Shown here: one piece after another, positions 1 to 7,741 of the stretch
Layout of the letters: each line of letters opens with the position of its first letter
Numbering within the stretch: the stretch's first letter is position 1
Notes under the pieces: model-generated
Database searches by the model: none
What the model saw: only the letters and a program-made list of their open reading frames with translations
What the model was told of the DNA's origin: nothing
Translations under genes and position numbers: made by a program
Assembly (NCBI RefSeq): GCF_900537175.1
Contig: NZ_LS999833.1
Span: 682,001-746,000 of the forward strand
DNA from: Lentilitoribacter sp. Alg239-R112
GTDB lineage: Bacteria; Pseudomonadota; Alphaproteobacteria; Rhizobiales; Rhizobiaceae
DNA: 64,000 bases
Direction of reading: 5' to 3'

Positions 1-458
1 TCACTTGCCTCTTTTCCATTTTCACCTTCTTTCCAGACGCCACGTTCTTTCAACGTGTCTGCAATCTCTTTAGGCATATAATTCTCATCATGTTTGGCAA
101 GCACGGTATCAGCAACAAACGGACCGCCAACACTCTCGAAAGCGCCCTCAGTGATCACACCCTGCCCTTCGCGAAACAAATCCGGCAATATTCCATCATA
201 ATTCACGACCATCACTTCTGCATTATCGGTGATTGTAAATGCGACCTTTGTGCCTTCTCCTCGAATGATCGAACCATCCTCCACCAAACCACCCAAGCGA
301 ATGCGCGTGCCAGGTTTTACTGACTTTTCAACCACATCTGTAGGAGAGTGAAAATAGGTGATTTCGCTGGAAAGTGCGAACATAACAAGCGCAACGGCAA
401 GCGCAATAAAGCCCATACCCGTGCCGATAATTGCTAGTCTTTTTTGTTTACGTGTCAT
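1..458 (-). CDS. ccmE: Cytochrome c maturation protein CcmE, 3' end cut by window edge
   Basis: Periplasmic heme chaperone that binds heme covalently and passes it to the cytochrome c ligation complex. The visible 152 codons begin with a short basic N-terminus and a single membrane anchor (about residues 8-28), followed by the OB-fold domain. The family heme-attachment motif is present: His123 in [10 protein letters not shown] with Tyr127 four residues later. The reading frame stays open to base 1, so only the variable C-terminal tail is missing. It lies 10 bp downstream of ccmI on the same strand, the usual ccmI-ccmE order in rhizobial cyc operons. Presumably ccmF and ccmH follow outside the window. 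Identification is secure. Confidence 0.95.
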   Translation of the reverse strand, partial: MTRKQKRLAIIGTGMGFIALAVALVMFALSSEITYFHSPTDVVEKSVKPGTRIRLGGLVEDGSIIRGEGTKVAFTITDNAEVMVVNYDGILPDLFREGQGVITEGAFESVGGPFVADTVLAKHDENYMPKEIADTLKERGVWKEGENGKEAS

Positions 459-468
459 GTTTTACCTA

Positions 469-1662
469 TCATTGAACGCCATCAGGCATTGCTATCTGCA
501 TTTGTTTAGCAAGCTCAACAAGCACCTTTCCTTGATCTGTATCAGATGCAAACGTTTTAAATGCCGTCCCGAGCGCTTCTTTTGCATCATCATCACGGCC
601 CAAAACTTTATAGGATCGGATAAGGCGCTGCCAACCTTCAAAATTATCTGGCTCATCCTTTAACTTTTCGCCCAAGGATGCAACCATTGAGGCGATCATA
701 GCCATACGATCTTCGGAATTTAGTTCTGCTGCTGCTTCTATATCCTCGGCACTTGGATTGCCCAATTGCGATTGTGGATGTGCTTGCGCTGTTTCGATTG
801 TCACCTCACTAACCGAAACACCTTTCATGGTGGCAATCTGCGCTTTTATGGCATCAATCCATGGAGCATCGGCGGGTGAGCGTCGCCCAAAGTCTTCGAA
901 AGCTGCAATGGCCTCAGCATCTTTGCCACTTTGCATAAGGGCAAGCGCTAAAAAGAAATTGGCACGCGGATCATCCGGATCAAGTTGTTGAGCGCGCTCA
1001 AAATTTGACTTTGCTTCGCTCGTGACAATCCCTTCTTGCGCGCGCATGATGGCTTCTCCCAAACCGCTATGACGATTAGGTGTTGAACCTTCAAGCGCAA
1101 TCGCTTTGGCAAACGCATCTTGGGCCTTCAAAAATTCACCCACACGGAAATAAATGGGTGCAAGAACATCCCATCCACGTCCATCATCGGGATTCTGAGC
1201 CAGATGGGCTTCTGCTTGTGCAACCATGTCGGCGATATCATCAGGTACACTTTGTGCCGCCACATTTTTCTCTTTTGGAGCTTCGCGCTGTGCCAAAGGT
1301 TGGTTTGGAATGAGTGGATTGCCCACAAGTACATAAACAAACGCGGATGATATGATAAACAGCAACGCCATGGGAGCAACAGCAATAAAGGAAAATGCCT
1401 TGTCGATTTTCTGTTGATGGACAGGTTCGGACACTGCAATCAGGCGCCGAGAGATTTCCACCCGCGCGAGCTTGGCTTCATCTTCACTTAACGTGCCAGC
1501 TTCGACATCGCGTTCAATTTCCTGTAGTTGATCTTTATAAACTTCACTATCGTAGCTTCCAATGACGGCGACTTCGCCACCAGCGGATCGCGTTAAAAGC
1601 GGGCGCAACAACAATGCAATCGTGATCAATGAAAGGCCGATGGCCAAAATCCAAAATAACAT
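469..1662 (-). CDS. ccmI: Cytochrome c maturation protein CcmI (CycH)
   Basis: Apocytochrome chaperone of the heme ligation complex in the inner membrane. The 397-residue protein starts with a membrane helix (MLFWILAIGLSLITIALLL), then a cytoplasmic loop rich in E/D/R with the family-typical DQLQEIERDVEAGTL segment. A second membrane helix follows near residues 92-115, and then a periplasmic region with TPR-like repeats (for example NPDDGRGWDVLAPIYFRVG and DPDDPRANFFLALALMQSG). Length and two-helix/TPR order match CycH of rhizobia. It is followed after 10 bp by ccmE and is probably cotranscribed with it. Confidence 0.93.
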   Translation of the reverse strand: MLFWILAIGLSLITIALLLRPLLTRSAGGEVAVIGSYDSEVYKDQLQEIERDVEAGTLSEDEAKLARVEISRRLIAVSEPVHQQKIDKAFSFIAVAPMALLFIISSAFVYVLVGNPLIPNQPLAQREAPKEKNVAAQSVPDDIADMVAQAEAHLAQNPDDGRGWDVLAPIYFRVGEFLKAQDAFAKAIALEGSTPNRHSGLGEAIMRAQEGIVTSEAKSNFERAQQLDPDDPRANFFLALALMQSGKDAEAIAAFEDFGRRSPADAPWIDAIKAQIATMKGVSVSEVTIETAQAHPQSQLGNPSAEDIEAAAELNSEDRMAMIASMVASLGEKLKDEPDNFEGWQRLIRSYKVLGRDDDAKEALGTAFKTFASDTDQGKVLVELAKQMQIAMPDGVQ

Positions 1663-1734
1663 AAGTCATGCTTAAACCACAGCCGGCCAAAATCCAATTG
1701 GTATTCTGGTCGCAGTATTTAAACTCACACGAAA

Positions 1735-2163
1735 TTAATCCCGGTGTCGACCATTTTGCATGGTCAGCCTTGTTGTAAAAAACACAATCAATCCGATCGG
1801 ACCTAAAATAAGTGTGAGAACGAGTGCGGGTAGAATGACAATGTGAGACATACCAATCAGCCGCGCTTCGCGCGCCTGCCATGCGCCGATAAAAAGGTCA
1901 AATGCGAGATAATGTATCCAGCCTGCCATTACCGCCTCAGGGTTTTTAAAGAGCAGCATGACACTTGCTAAACTATCATAACCACCTTCCAAGCCGGAGA
2001 AAAAGATCGGCGCCATACTTGCATAGGCAAGTCCAAGTAGGATTGGCAATAAAATGCCCGAAACCTTATCAATCAGGTAGGGAGCAAGCGGATAAATAAG
2101 TAATGCCGCCCAGCCAACGAGCGACATTGAAGCCGTTATTGTAAAGATGAGTTCGAGGTCCAT
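1735..2163 (-). CDS. ABA4-like (DUF4281) membrane protein, copy 1
   Basis: A 142-residue protein with four predicted membrane helices. The segment WIHYLAFDLFIGAWQAREA and the closing LILGPIGLIVFF are hallmarks of the ABA4-like family (DUF4281), named after a plant protein needed for neoxanthin formation. The bacterial role is unknown. It is the last gene of a three-gene minus-strand operon controlled from the 3581-3656 operator region, and is paralogous to the first gene of that operon at 3096-3560. Family assignment is firm; function is not. Confidence 0.85.
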   Translation of the reverse strand: MDLELIFTITASMSLVGWAALLIYPLAPYLIDKVSGILLPILLGLAYASMAPIFFSGLEGGYDSLASVMLLFKNPEAVMAGWIHYLAFDLFIGAWQAREARLIGMSHIVILPALVLTLILGPIGLIVFFTTRLTMQNGRHRD

Positions 2164-2217
2164 AATTCATTCCTATTGCGCATTTGTAGTTTATACGAAA
2201 TGCAAAAGGACATGGAT

Positions 2218-3099
2218 TTAACCGAAGACCGCACCTAGAAACGGAAGGCCATTCATTGCTTCCCACAAAGTATAGAATGTAAAGGCGGAATATAGCACAG
2301 CAACGCCAACCGTTGCGCGTATATTTTCACTTTTAAATACCCAGGATGTGTACAACACAAATAACGGTAAGACGTGAATAATGTGGCTGGCAAAGAAATG
2401 GGCCACGCGCAGATCGCCACCATCCGTCGCCCATCCCATGATTGGCATGGCTTCAGTATCAAACAAGTTACCGCCTACCAAGTGGCCTGTTTGCGCAGAC
2501 ATATAACTTGCAACAATAATTGTCATGACAGTCATCGAGATTGAACCAAACCAGATTGCAAAATGCATGGCATTGGAAAGGCCGGTATCTTTATTTCGGT
2601 AAATTAGAAAGCCGTATACAAGAGAACCACATGTTAACGTGACAGCAGCAAGACCAGCGAAAGTATAGGCTGCTGCCATTAATGGGCTTGCAATATTGAA
2701 ATGGGAAGACGTGCCCGCGGCGGCGGCACTTTTTATCCAAATAATTTCAAACAAAATAGCTATAACCACTACCCAATTAAATATCTTGAACCAAGCTTTT
2801 TGACGTGAATATTGCGGTATCCATCTGGCAAAAACCGCCAACGTTGCGACATACATGAACAATGCAACATCAAACTTAAATGGTTTGATCCATATATTGA
2901 TACCGTTATGCAAGCGCTCATCCAGTGCCATTGCGCCAAGTGTTGGCACCATCATAAGAGCTAAGAAAATTGTTAAAGCTGTCATTTGCGGCGCATCATA
3001 TTTAACGCGTGCAAATTCACGTTTCACCAATTCAACGAAGGGTAACGATTTTGTTGCTTCAAGTTCAACTGGTGAAATTATAAGCGCATTCGACATCAT
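2218..3099 (-). CDS. Conserved polytopic membrane protein of unknown function
   Basis: I do not recognise a named family for this 293-residue protein. It has a polar N-terminus of about 35 residues and then seven or eight hydrophobic segments. Conspicuous features are PFKFDVALFMYVATLAVFAR, the helix-interrupting IIWIKSAAAAGTSSHFN, and DLRVAHFFASHIIHVLPLF with two His residues in one helix, which could bind a metal or heme (inference only). Its start overlaps the stop of the upstream ABA4-like gene by 4 bp (ATGA), so the two are probably translationally coupled. It sits between two ABA4-like paralogues under a shared TetR-type operator. Confidence 0.8.
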   Translation of the reverse strand: MMSNALIISPVELEATKSLPFVELVKREFARVKYDAPQMTALTIFLALMMVPTLGAMALDERLHNGINIWIKPFKFDVALFMYVATLAVFARWIPQYSRQKAWFKIFNWVVVIAILFEIIWIKSAAAAGTSSHFNIASPLMAAAYTFAGLAAVTLTCGSLVYGFLIYRNKDTGLSNAMHFAIWFGSISMTVMTIIVASYMSAQTGHLVGGNLFDTEAMPIMGWATDGGDLRVAHFFASHIIHVLPLFVLYTSWVFKSENIRATVGVAVLYSAFTFYTLWEAMNGLPFLGAVFG

Positions 3100-3560
3100 G
3101 CTACTCCTTGAATGTGTTGAGTTTTCGAACTTTTGGATTTGATTAGGCTAAATTGAATAAATTTAAACAACAAGTACCCAATTGGCCCGAAAAGAAATGT
3201 TGCCGGTAGACATGGCAGAACAAACCAAAATGATATGCCCTCTGCCCGCGCTGTGCGCACTATCCAAGCACCAATGAACAAGTCAAATGCGAGATAATGC
3301 ACCCAGCCTGCAAGCAAGAGTTCATCTTGTGTGAAAAGTAATTTGACATTTGCGAGTGTATCAAACCCACCAACTGAACCAGACCAAAAAACCAGAATGA
3401 GCACACAATAGATCAAAGACAGCGCAATAGGTATGGCAACACCCGCAATTCTGTTACTCCAAATAGGAATGAGCGGGCTGATAAGCAATACCACCCAGCC
3501 AAGCATGACAATGCTTGATGAAAAGGAGAATATGCTCTCCGGCGACAATGTTCCAATCAT
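3096..3560 (-). CDS. ABA4-like (DUF4281) membrane protein, copy 2
   Basis: First gene of the TetR-controlled operon; 154 residues with four predicted membrane helices. The signature WVHYLAFDLFIGAWIVRTA and the late LFGPIGYLLFKF match the ABA4-like family and the paralogue at 1735-2163. An upstream in-frame ATG exists at 3581, but the ATG at 3560 is preceded by AGAGG at a good distance and lies downstream of the operators, so I chose 3560. Its stop overlaps the next gene (ATGA). The two copies differ in their C-terminal tails: basic and serine-rich here, shorter in the other. Confidence 0.85.
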   Translation of the reverse strand: MIGTLSPESIFSFSSSIVMLGWVVLLISPLIPIWSNRIAGVAIPIALSLIYCVLILVFWSGSVGGFDTLANVKLLFTQDELLLAGWVHYLAFDLFIGAWIVRTARAEGISFWFVLPCLPATFLFGPIGYLLFKFIQFSLIKSKSSKTQHIQGVA

Positions 3561-3580
3561 ATTTTTTCCTCTTAGATGCA

Positions 3581-3656
3581 TTATCTTGACATTGTCAAAA
3601 TAAATAGTACATCAATCTTGTCGTTGTCAAGATAAATCTTTGCATTGTCAAAATAA
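3581..3656. promoter_or_regulatory. Three tandem operator copies in the divergent TetR/ABA4 promoter
   Basis: Three 23-bp units lie at 3581-3603, 3613-3635 and 3634-3656. The first is nearly a perfect palindrome around TTGACATTGTCAA. The others keep the right half TTGTCAA(A/G)ATAA exactly and a degenerate left half. Reading toward the ABA4 operon, a TTGACA -35 (3630-3625) lies inside unit 2 and TATTTA (3606-3601) follows after 18 bp, so unit 1 would cover the transcription start. This is the layout expected for repression and autoregulation by the adjacent TetR protein. The motif itself is seen; the binding protein is inferred. Confidence 0.75.
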
Positions 3657-3681
3657 CTATTCAAACAGAAGGAAACGGTGT

Positions 3682-4323
3682 ATGAAGATGGCTATGAATG
3701 ATCATATCAAACCCACCAAAACTTATCACCATGGTGACCTTCGTCGCGCCTTGCTTGATGCCGCTGAGATGGAGCTTATTGAAAAAGGCACCGATAAATT
3801 TTCATTGCGCAGTATCGCAAAGCGAGCTGGGGTATCGCATGCAGCACCTGCCCACCACTTTTCAGATGTGGATGGTTTGCTAACCGCCCTCACCTCTATC
3901 TCTTTTCGTCGCTTTCATGATGCCATGTGCGATGCGTCAGAAAAAGCTTCTGGCGATACAAACAATGATCCTTATGAAAGATTAGTTGCCATTGGCATGG
4001 CCTATATCAACTATGCAGAACAAAATTCTGCAATGTTTGATTTGCAATTTACATCAAACCGAATTGACCATTGCTCACCCGAAATAAAAGAGGTTGCTCC
4101 CCTTTCCTATCAATGCCTGGTTAACCATGTAACGGCTGTTCTTGAGGATAAAGGCAAAAGCATGGACAAAGATGTGAATGCGGCAAATTCTTATTGGGCG
4201 CTTTGCCATGGCTTAGCAGCTCTATTTGCTCGCCCCAAACCTAATATGAAAGATGCTCCACCACGAGAAGAATTTGATGCGCGTTTCAAAAGCATACTAC
4301 AGACCGCAGCACACAACCTCTAG
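3682..4323 (+). CDS. TetR/AcrR family transcriptional regulator
   Basis: About 213 residues. The N-terminal DNA-binding domain (YHHGDLRRALLDAAEMELIEKG, then SLRSIAKRAGVSHAAPAHHFSD) is a typical TetR helix-turn-helix. The C-terminal half carries WALCHGLAALF near residue 170, resembling the WHG-type ligand-binding domain. Upstream ATG codons exist at 3640 and nearby, but the ATG at 3682 follows GAAGGA and lies clear of the operators. It is divergent from the ABA4-like operon and probably represses it and itself through the three operator copies between them. The ligand is unknown. Confidence 0.9.
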   Translation: MKMAMNDHIKPTKTYHHGDLRRALLDAAEMELIEKGTDKFSLRSIAKRAGVSHAAPAHHFSDVDGLLTALTSISFRRFHDAMCDASEKASGDTNNDPYERLVAIGMAYINYAEQNSAMFDLQFTSNRIDHCSPEIKEVAPLSYQCLVNHVTAVLEDKGKSMDKDVNAANSYWALCHGLAALFARPKPNMKDAPPREEFDARFKSILQTAAHNL

Positions 4324-4324
4324 C

Positions 4325-4495
4325 TTAAGAGGCTAAATCTGCCTGAGGCTGAACATATTTTTCCGTAATACTTGCCACATATGCGACAATAACAAGGACG
4401 CTCATTGGCGGCGCTAGCAACCAGATAATTTTCATTTTTATAGGTAGTGCTTGAAATGTTTTCATAACATCATGCCAGAAGCTTTCATTTGTCAT
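4325..4495 (-). CDS. 56-residue single-pass membrane microprotein
   Basis: Small ORF MTNESFWHDVMKTFQALPIK followed by one hydrophobic segment (about residues 22-42) and a polar tail ending QADLAS. The ATG is preceded by AAAGG about 9 bases upstream, and that ribosome site is the last part of a perfectly duplicated 25-bp element. I recognise no family. A GTTC-N7-GTTC sequence, the alphaproteobacterial LexA consensus, lies 79 bp upstream, so SOS control is possible but unproven. Its stop sits just beyond the convergent tetR stop. Confidence 0.6.
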   Translation of the reverse strand: MTNESFWHDVMKTFQALPIKMKIIWLLAPPMSVLVIVAYVASITEKYVQPQADLAS

Positions 4496-4504
4496 TTTCT
4501 CATT

Positions 4505-4554
4505 CCTTTATGTTGTAAAACGGAACATACCTTTATGTTGTAAAACGGAACATA
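4505..4554 (-). repeat. Perfect tandem 25-bp duplication in the leader of the microprotein gene
   Basis: Bases 4505-4529 and 4530-4554 are identical. Read on the minus strand each unit contains TATGTTCCG, then TTTTACAACATA and AAAGG. So each carries an inverted TATGTT/AACATA pair that could be an operator, plus a Shine-Dalgarno-like sequence. The copy nearer the gene supplies its ribosome site. Confidence 0.85.
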
Positions 4555-4573
4555 ACGCGAAACCCTTAACAAT

Positions 4574-4588
4574 GTTCTACTTTTGTTC
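4574..4588. promoter_or_regulatory. Possible LexA (SOS) box GTTC-N7-GTTC
   Basis: GTTCTACTTTTGTTC fits the alphaproteobacterial LexA direct-repeat consensus exactly. About two such matches are expected by chance in a window of this size on both strands, so only its position between two divergent genes (microprotein at 4495 and sugar dehydrogenase at 4746) makes it noteworthy. Confidence 0.35.
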
Positions 4589-4745
4589 TAATTCAATTTC
4601 ATAAATATTTCAAGCAAAATTGATTGGTAATCAGTGTCGTGAAGGCTAGTGTATTGAATTGAGAAGACTATTTTAAGATCAAATTCTGACGTAAATGTAA
4701 ACCAACCGGATTTTATAGCTTTGAACTAATCTATGGGAGATAAAT

Positions 4746-5828
4746 ATGCGCTTATTATCAACACCCCTTATAATTGGCCTGTCAATTCTTGGTTTATATA
4801 CAAGCCCAGTGATAGCGGCAGAAACCAGGGTCGAGCGCATTGGTGAGCGCCTTAACCATCCTTGGGGCATGGATTTTGTTGATGATGATCACATATTGGT
4901 CAGCGAACGTCGCGGGAAATTATTCAAAATTAACCTTAGAAACGGAGAAAGCAGAGAAATACAAGGCCTGCCAGAGGTCGAGAATATTGGTCAAGGTGGA
5001 TTGCTCGATGTGCTGGTAAACGACAAAAACCCGACGCATATATATTATTGCTATGCAAAATCTGGTGAAGATGGTGTTTCCACAGCTATCGATATGGCGC
5101 AATTAAATGGAGACACTCTCACAAACCGCAAGACAATTTTTCATGCAAATAATGGTTCTGACGGTGGGCGGCATTTTGGCTGTCGTTTGGAAATTTCAGG
5201 CGGGCATTTATATGGGACGGTTGGAGACAGAGGTGCACGCCAGTTTGCACAAGAACCTGCCAGCAACGCAGGTTCCGTTGTTCGGTTTAATCTTGATGGC
5301 AGCCTGCCGGAAGATAATCCCAACATTAAAGACTGGCGGCCGGAAACATTTTCCAAAGGCCATCGCAATGCACAAGGCATGGCGCTTAATCCGAAAACAG
5401 ATGAAATATGGCTCCATGAACATGGTCCACGAGGCGGCGATGAAATCAATATCATTAAACCAGGTGCAAATTATGGTTGGCCAGTGGTCTCCCATGGGGA
5501 AGAGTATTCGGGTGGTAAAATTGGTATTGGGAGGTCTGCACCGCAATTCAAAGACCCAGTGTGGACTTGGATACCTTCCATCGCGCCCTCCGGAATGGCA
5601 TTTTATGACGGCGATATGTTTCCTGAGTATAATGGCAAGTTACTTGTTGGCTCACTCAAATTTCAAAGCCTTTATCTTGTCGAACTTAAGAACGGTCGCC
5701 CAACAGCTGAACATGTGATTTTGGAAAAAGAAATCGGCCGTATACGAGATGTCGCCGTCGGGAATGACGGCGCAATTTATTTGCTAAGCGATGAACGTCG
5801 TGGTGGACTTTACCGATTATCTAGATAG
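4746..5828 (+). CDS. PQQ-dependent sugar dehydrogenase (soluble GDH/Asd family), exported
   Basis: A 360-residue protein with a cleavable-looking signal peptide (about residues 1-24, ending VIAA). It is followed by the beta-propeller of the glucose/sorbosone dehydrogenase family. Family motifs seen are LNHPWGMDFVDD, GGRHFGCRLEI, FSKGHRNAQGMALNP, EIWLHEHGPRGGDEIN and the closing IRDVAVGNDGAIYLLSDE. Members oxidise aldose sugars in the periplasm with PQQ; the exact substrate cannot be read from sequence. The start is preceded by GGGAGA. It is monocistronic and convergent with the hydrolase gene after 12 bp. Confidence 0.9.
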   Translation: MRLLSTPLIIGLSILGLYTSPVIAAETRVERIGERLNHPWGMDFVDDDHILVSERRGKLFKINLRNGESREIQGLPEVENIGQGGLLDVLVNDKNPTHIYYCYAKSGEDGVSTAIDMAQLNGDTLTNRKTIFHANNGSDGGRHFGCRLEISGGHLYGTVGDRGARQFAQEPASNAGSVVRFNLDGSLPEDNPNIKDWRPETFSKGHRNAQGMALNPKTDEIWLHEHGPRGGDEINIIKPGANYGWPVVSHGEEYSGGKIGIGRSAPQFKDPVWTWIPSIAPSGMAFYDGDMFPEYNGKLLVGSLKFQSLYLVELKNGRPTAEHVILEKEIGRIRDVAVGNDGAIYLLSDERRGGLYRLSR

Positions 5829-5840
5829 AAACCGAGTTTC

Positions 5841-7250
5841 TCAACGAAGCCTGAGAGCAAAGTTAACCAGAGAACTAATCACAAACTCAGGGTCATCCAG
5901 CTGTATATAATGGCGAGCATCAGATGATATTAAATGCTGGCTATTTGAAGAAAGTTTTGCGAGATCAAATTGCAATTCATCCCAAGATACCTGTGTTTGT
6001 GTACATGGCACGTCAATGCCAAATTGAAGACCACAATAAGATTGCGCACTTTTTCCAGCGCTGATCACTAGAAGTGGTAGTTTATCTAATGATCCTGTTT
6101 CCCTAACCGCTTCTACAAAAGCTGGCACGGCTTCAAAATGCTGAATAGTACTATCGTAAAATTGTGTTGTACGCATTGCATCCAACAGTATTTCTTGATG
6201 TTCCGGCGTTGGCAGTGGATCGGTTATCGGGATATCCATATATTGCAAGCCACCAGTATAGGATATAGCTTTAGCCATTTTCATCATGCCAACGACCTCT
6301 TGTGCCATCTGGCTAACGGCCTCCGGCATAACCTCCCACTGGTCTTCATGCGAAGCTTCAACAAGGGCTAATCCAAGCACATTTTCAGGATATTGGTTTT
6401 GATATAATCTAGCCATATAACCGCCAAACGAATGGCCAACCAAGACAAGATTTTCAACTTCACCTGATTGCTGCAATAATTCATGCAGATCTTCAACCAT
6501 AGAGGAAGGAGTCAAAGGCGCCTTGATCGGACCACTCCACCCAAGCCCCGCACGATCGTAAGAACAAACGCGCGTTGTTTTGGCCACTTCATCTTGGATC
6601 AAAGCCCAATGCAATGACCAATCACTAACACCAGCATCAACAACAAGTGTCGGAGAGCCGATTCCCTTGCAAACCATGTGTAATGATTGGTCGCCAATTT
6701 TATACATATCTCCCAATGGACGTGCAGAAGTTTGATTGGCTGCCGTGAAAATGCCAAAACCTCCTATTATTACAGATACAACAAATCCGATATTTGTAAA
6801 AACCACACCAGCTTGACGAAGATATTGACTAGGGGTTTTTGCATGAAATTCCACTTCTTTAACATGTTTGCCGCCAATATGCTGTCCGTATGCAAAGAGC
6901 AAAATTATTATCGAGATTGCTATAATTATTGATTTTCCAAAGAAGGAAAATATCCCTCCCCAAACAATCAATATGAATATACTAGCAACCACCCATCCAA
7001 TGTCAGCAATAATAACTGGGTATATGTGTTTGGGAACTAATTGCGGATCTGTGGCGAGTAAAATCAAATTTGCTGCAAAGAAAACAAGCGCGAACCCCAA
7101 AAATATTATGAGCGGCGTCTGCCAAGGCGTTTGACTTACAAAGATCGTATTGACAACGGTTGATGCACCAAAGACCATTGCAAGACCGCAAAATGTTGAA
7201 AAGGCTGCATTAGCACCTAAGGTTTTTCGAGCTAAATTGGATTGAGACAT
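5841..7250 (-). CDS. Membrane-anchored alpha/beta hydrolase
   Basis: A 469-residue two-part protein. The N-terminal ~170 residues hold about five hydrophobic segments (for example LIIFLGFALVFFAANLILLA). The C-terminal part is an alpha/beta hydrolase. It shows the nucleophile elbow GHSFGG with Ser274, the upstream CSYDRAGLGWSG typical of the fold, and a probable catalytic His in SDARHYIQLDDPEF. Such fused membrane hydrolases are common but their substrates are mostly unknown. A perfect palindrome sits 59 bp upstream of its start. Expression is probably monocistronic. Confidence 0.85.
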   Translation of the reverse strand: MSQSNLARKTLGANAAFSTFCGLAMVFGASTVVNTIFVSQTPWQTPLIIFLGFALVFFAANLILLATDPQLVPKHIYPVIIADIGWVVASIFILIVWGGIFSFFGKSIIIAISIIILLFAYGQHIGGKHVKEVEFHAKTPSQYLRQAGVVFTNIGFVVSVIIGGFGIFTAANQTSARPLGDMYKIGDQSLHMVCKGIGSPTLVVDAGVSDWSLHWALIQDEVAKTTRVCSYDRAGLGWSGPIKAPLTPSSMVEDLHELLQQSGEVENLVLVGHSFGGYMARLYQNQYPENVLGLALVEASHEDQWEVMPEAVSQMAQEVVGMMKMAKAISYTGGLQYMDIPITDPLPTPEHQEILLDAMRTTQFYDSTIQHFEAVPAFVEAVRETGSLDKLPLLVISAGKSAQSYCGLQFGIDVPCTQTQVSWDELQFDLAKLSSNSQHLISSDARHYIQLDDPEFVISSLVNFALRLR

Positions 7251-7308
7251 TTAAAACTCCGTTGCGTGATATCTGACCAAGCAATGGAGTTTGCGAATGC
7301 ATAATTCA

Positions 7309-7325
7309 ATTACCTTACAGGTAAT
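7309..7325. promoter_or_regulatory. Palindrome upstream of the membrane hydrolase
   Basis: Perfect inverted repeat ATTACCT-tac-AGGTAAT, 59-75 bp upstream of the hydrolase start on the minus strand. It could be an operator or a short hairpin at the end of the upstream transcript; the short loop and lack of a T-run argue against a terminator. Confidence 0.4.
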
Positions 7326-7356
7326 GAAGCGCATTCATATTGAGTTTGAAATTGCT

Positions 7357-7737
7357 TTACCGGCTTGCGAAGTAATATATTGCACCGGCAACTGGTAAGG
7401 CGACAGTTGATGCAATTCCCACAAAAAGAGGTATCATGCCTGCCATTTCATCAAAATGGTATCGCCCAGAAGAAGTCTCAAGTCCCCACCAGCCAAATAT
7501 CAAACCACCGATGCTTAACAGGGCTAAAACCATAGCAAACACATGCATGGAACTGGTTGCAACTGAGTAAACGACGATAGCAATCAAGAACCCGATTACA
7601 GATGCCAGCCCCACAAAAAATGGAATTGCACTCGTTTTCTCTCTAAAATAATGCTCACCGGAAGCTGTTTCATGACCCCACCAACCAAATATCATGCCAA
7701 TAATGCTTATAACCGCCAAGATGATTGCAAACTTCAT
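7357..7737 (-). CDS. Internally duplicated four-helix membrane protein
   Basis: A 126-residue protein made of two homologous halves. Each is a hydrophobic helix, then FGWWG(H/L)ET(A/S)SG with aromatic/charged residues, then (A/M)IP(F/L)FVG(L/I)AS leading into a second helix. I recognise no named family. A longer frame extends upstream to 7965 but runs antisense-like through the end of the DUF2207 gene; the ATG at 7737, 4 bp after the DUF2207 stop, is the sensible start. The tight spacing indicates one operon with the DUF2207 protein, hinting at a joint membrane function. Confidence 0.75.
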   Translation of the reverse strand: MKFAIILAVISIIGMIFGWWGHETASGEHYFREKTSAIPFFVGLASVIGFLIAIVVYSVATSSMHVFAMVLALLSIGGLIFGWWGLETSSGRYHFDEMAGMIPLFVGIASTVALPVAGAIYYFASR

Positions 7738-7741
7738 GGTG

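Noticed and set aside
5107..5718. 203-codon frame overlapping the sugar dehydrogenase
   Set aside because: Same-strand shadow frame inside a gene with strong family motifs; its product has no domain pattern.
5827..5841. Hairpin AGAAAC-cga-GTTTCT between the sugar dehydrogenase and hydrolase genes
   Set aside because: Only six pairs and no T-run; it may help end transcription but I cannot support calling a terminator.
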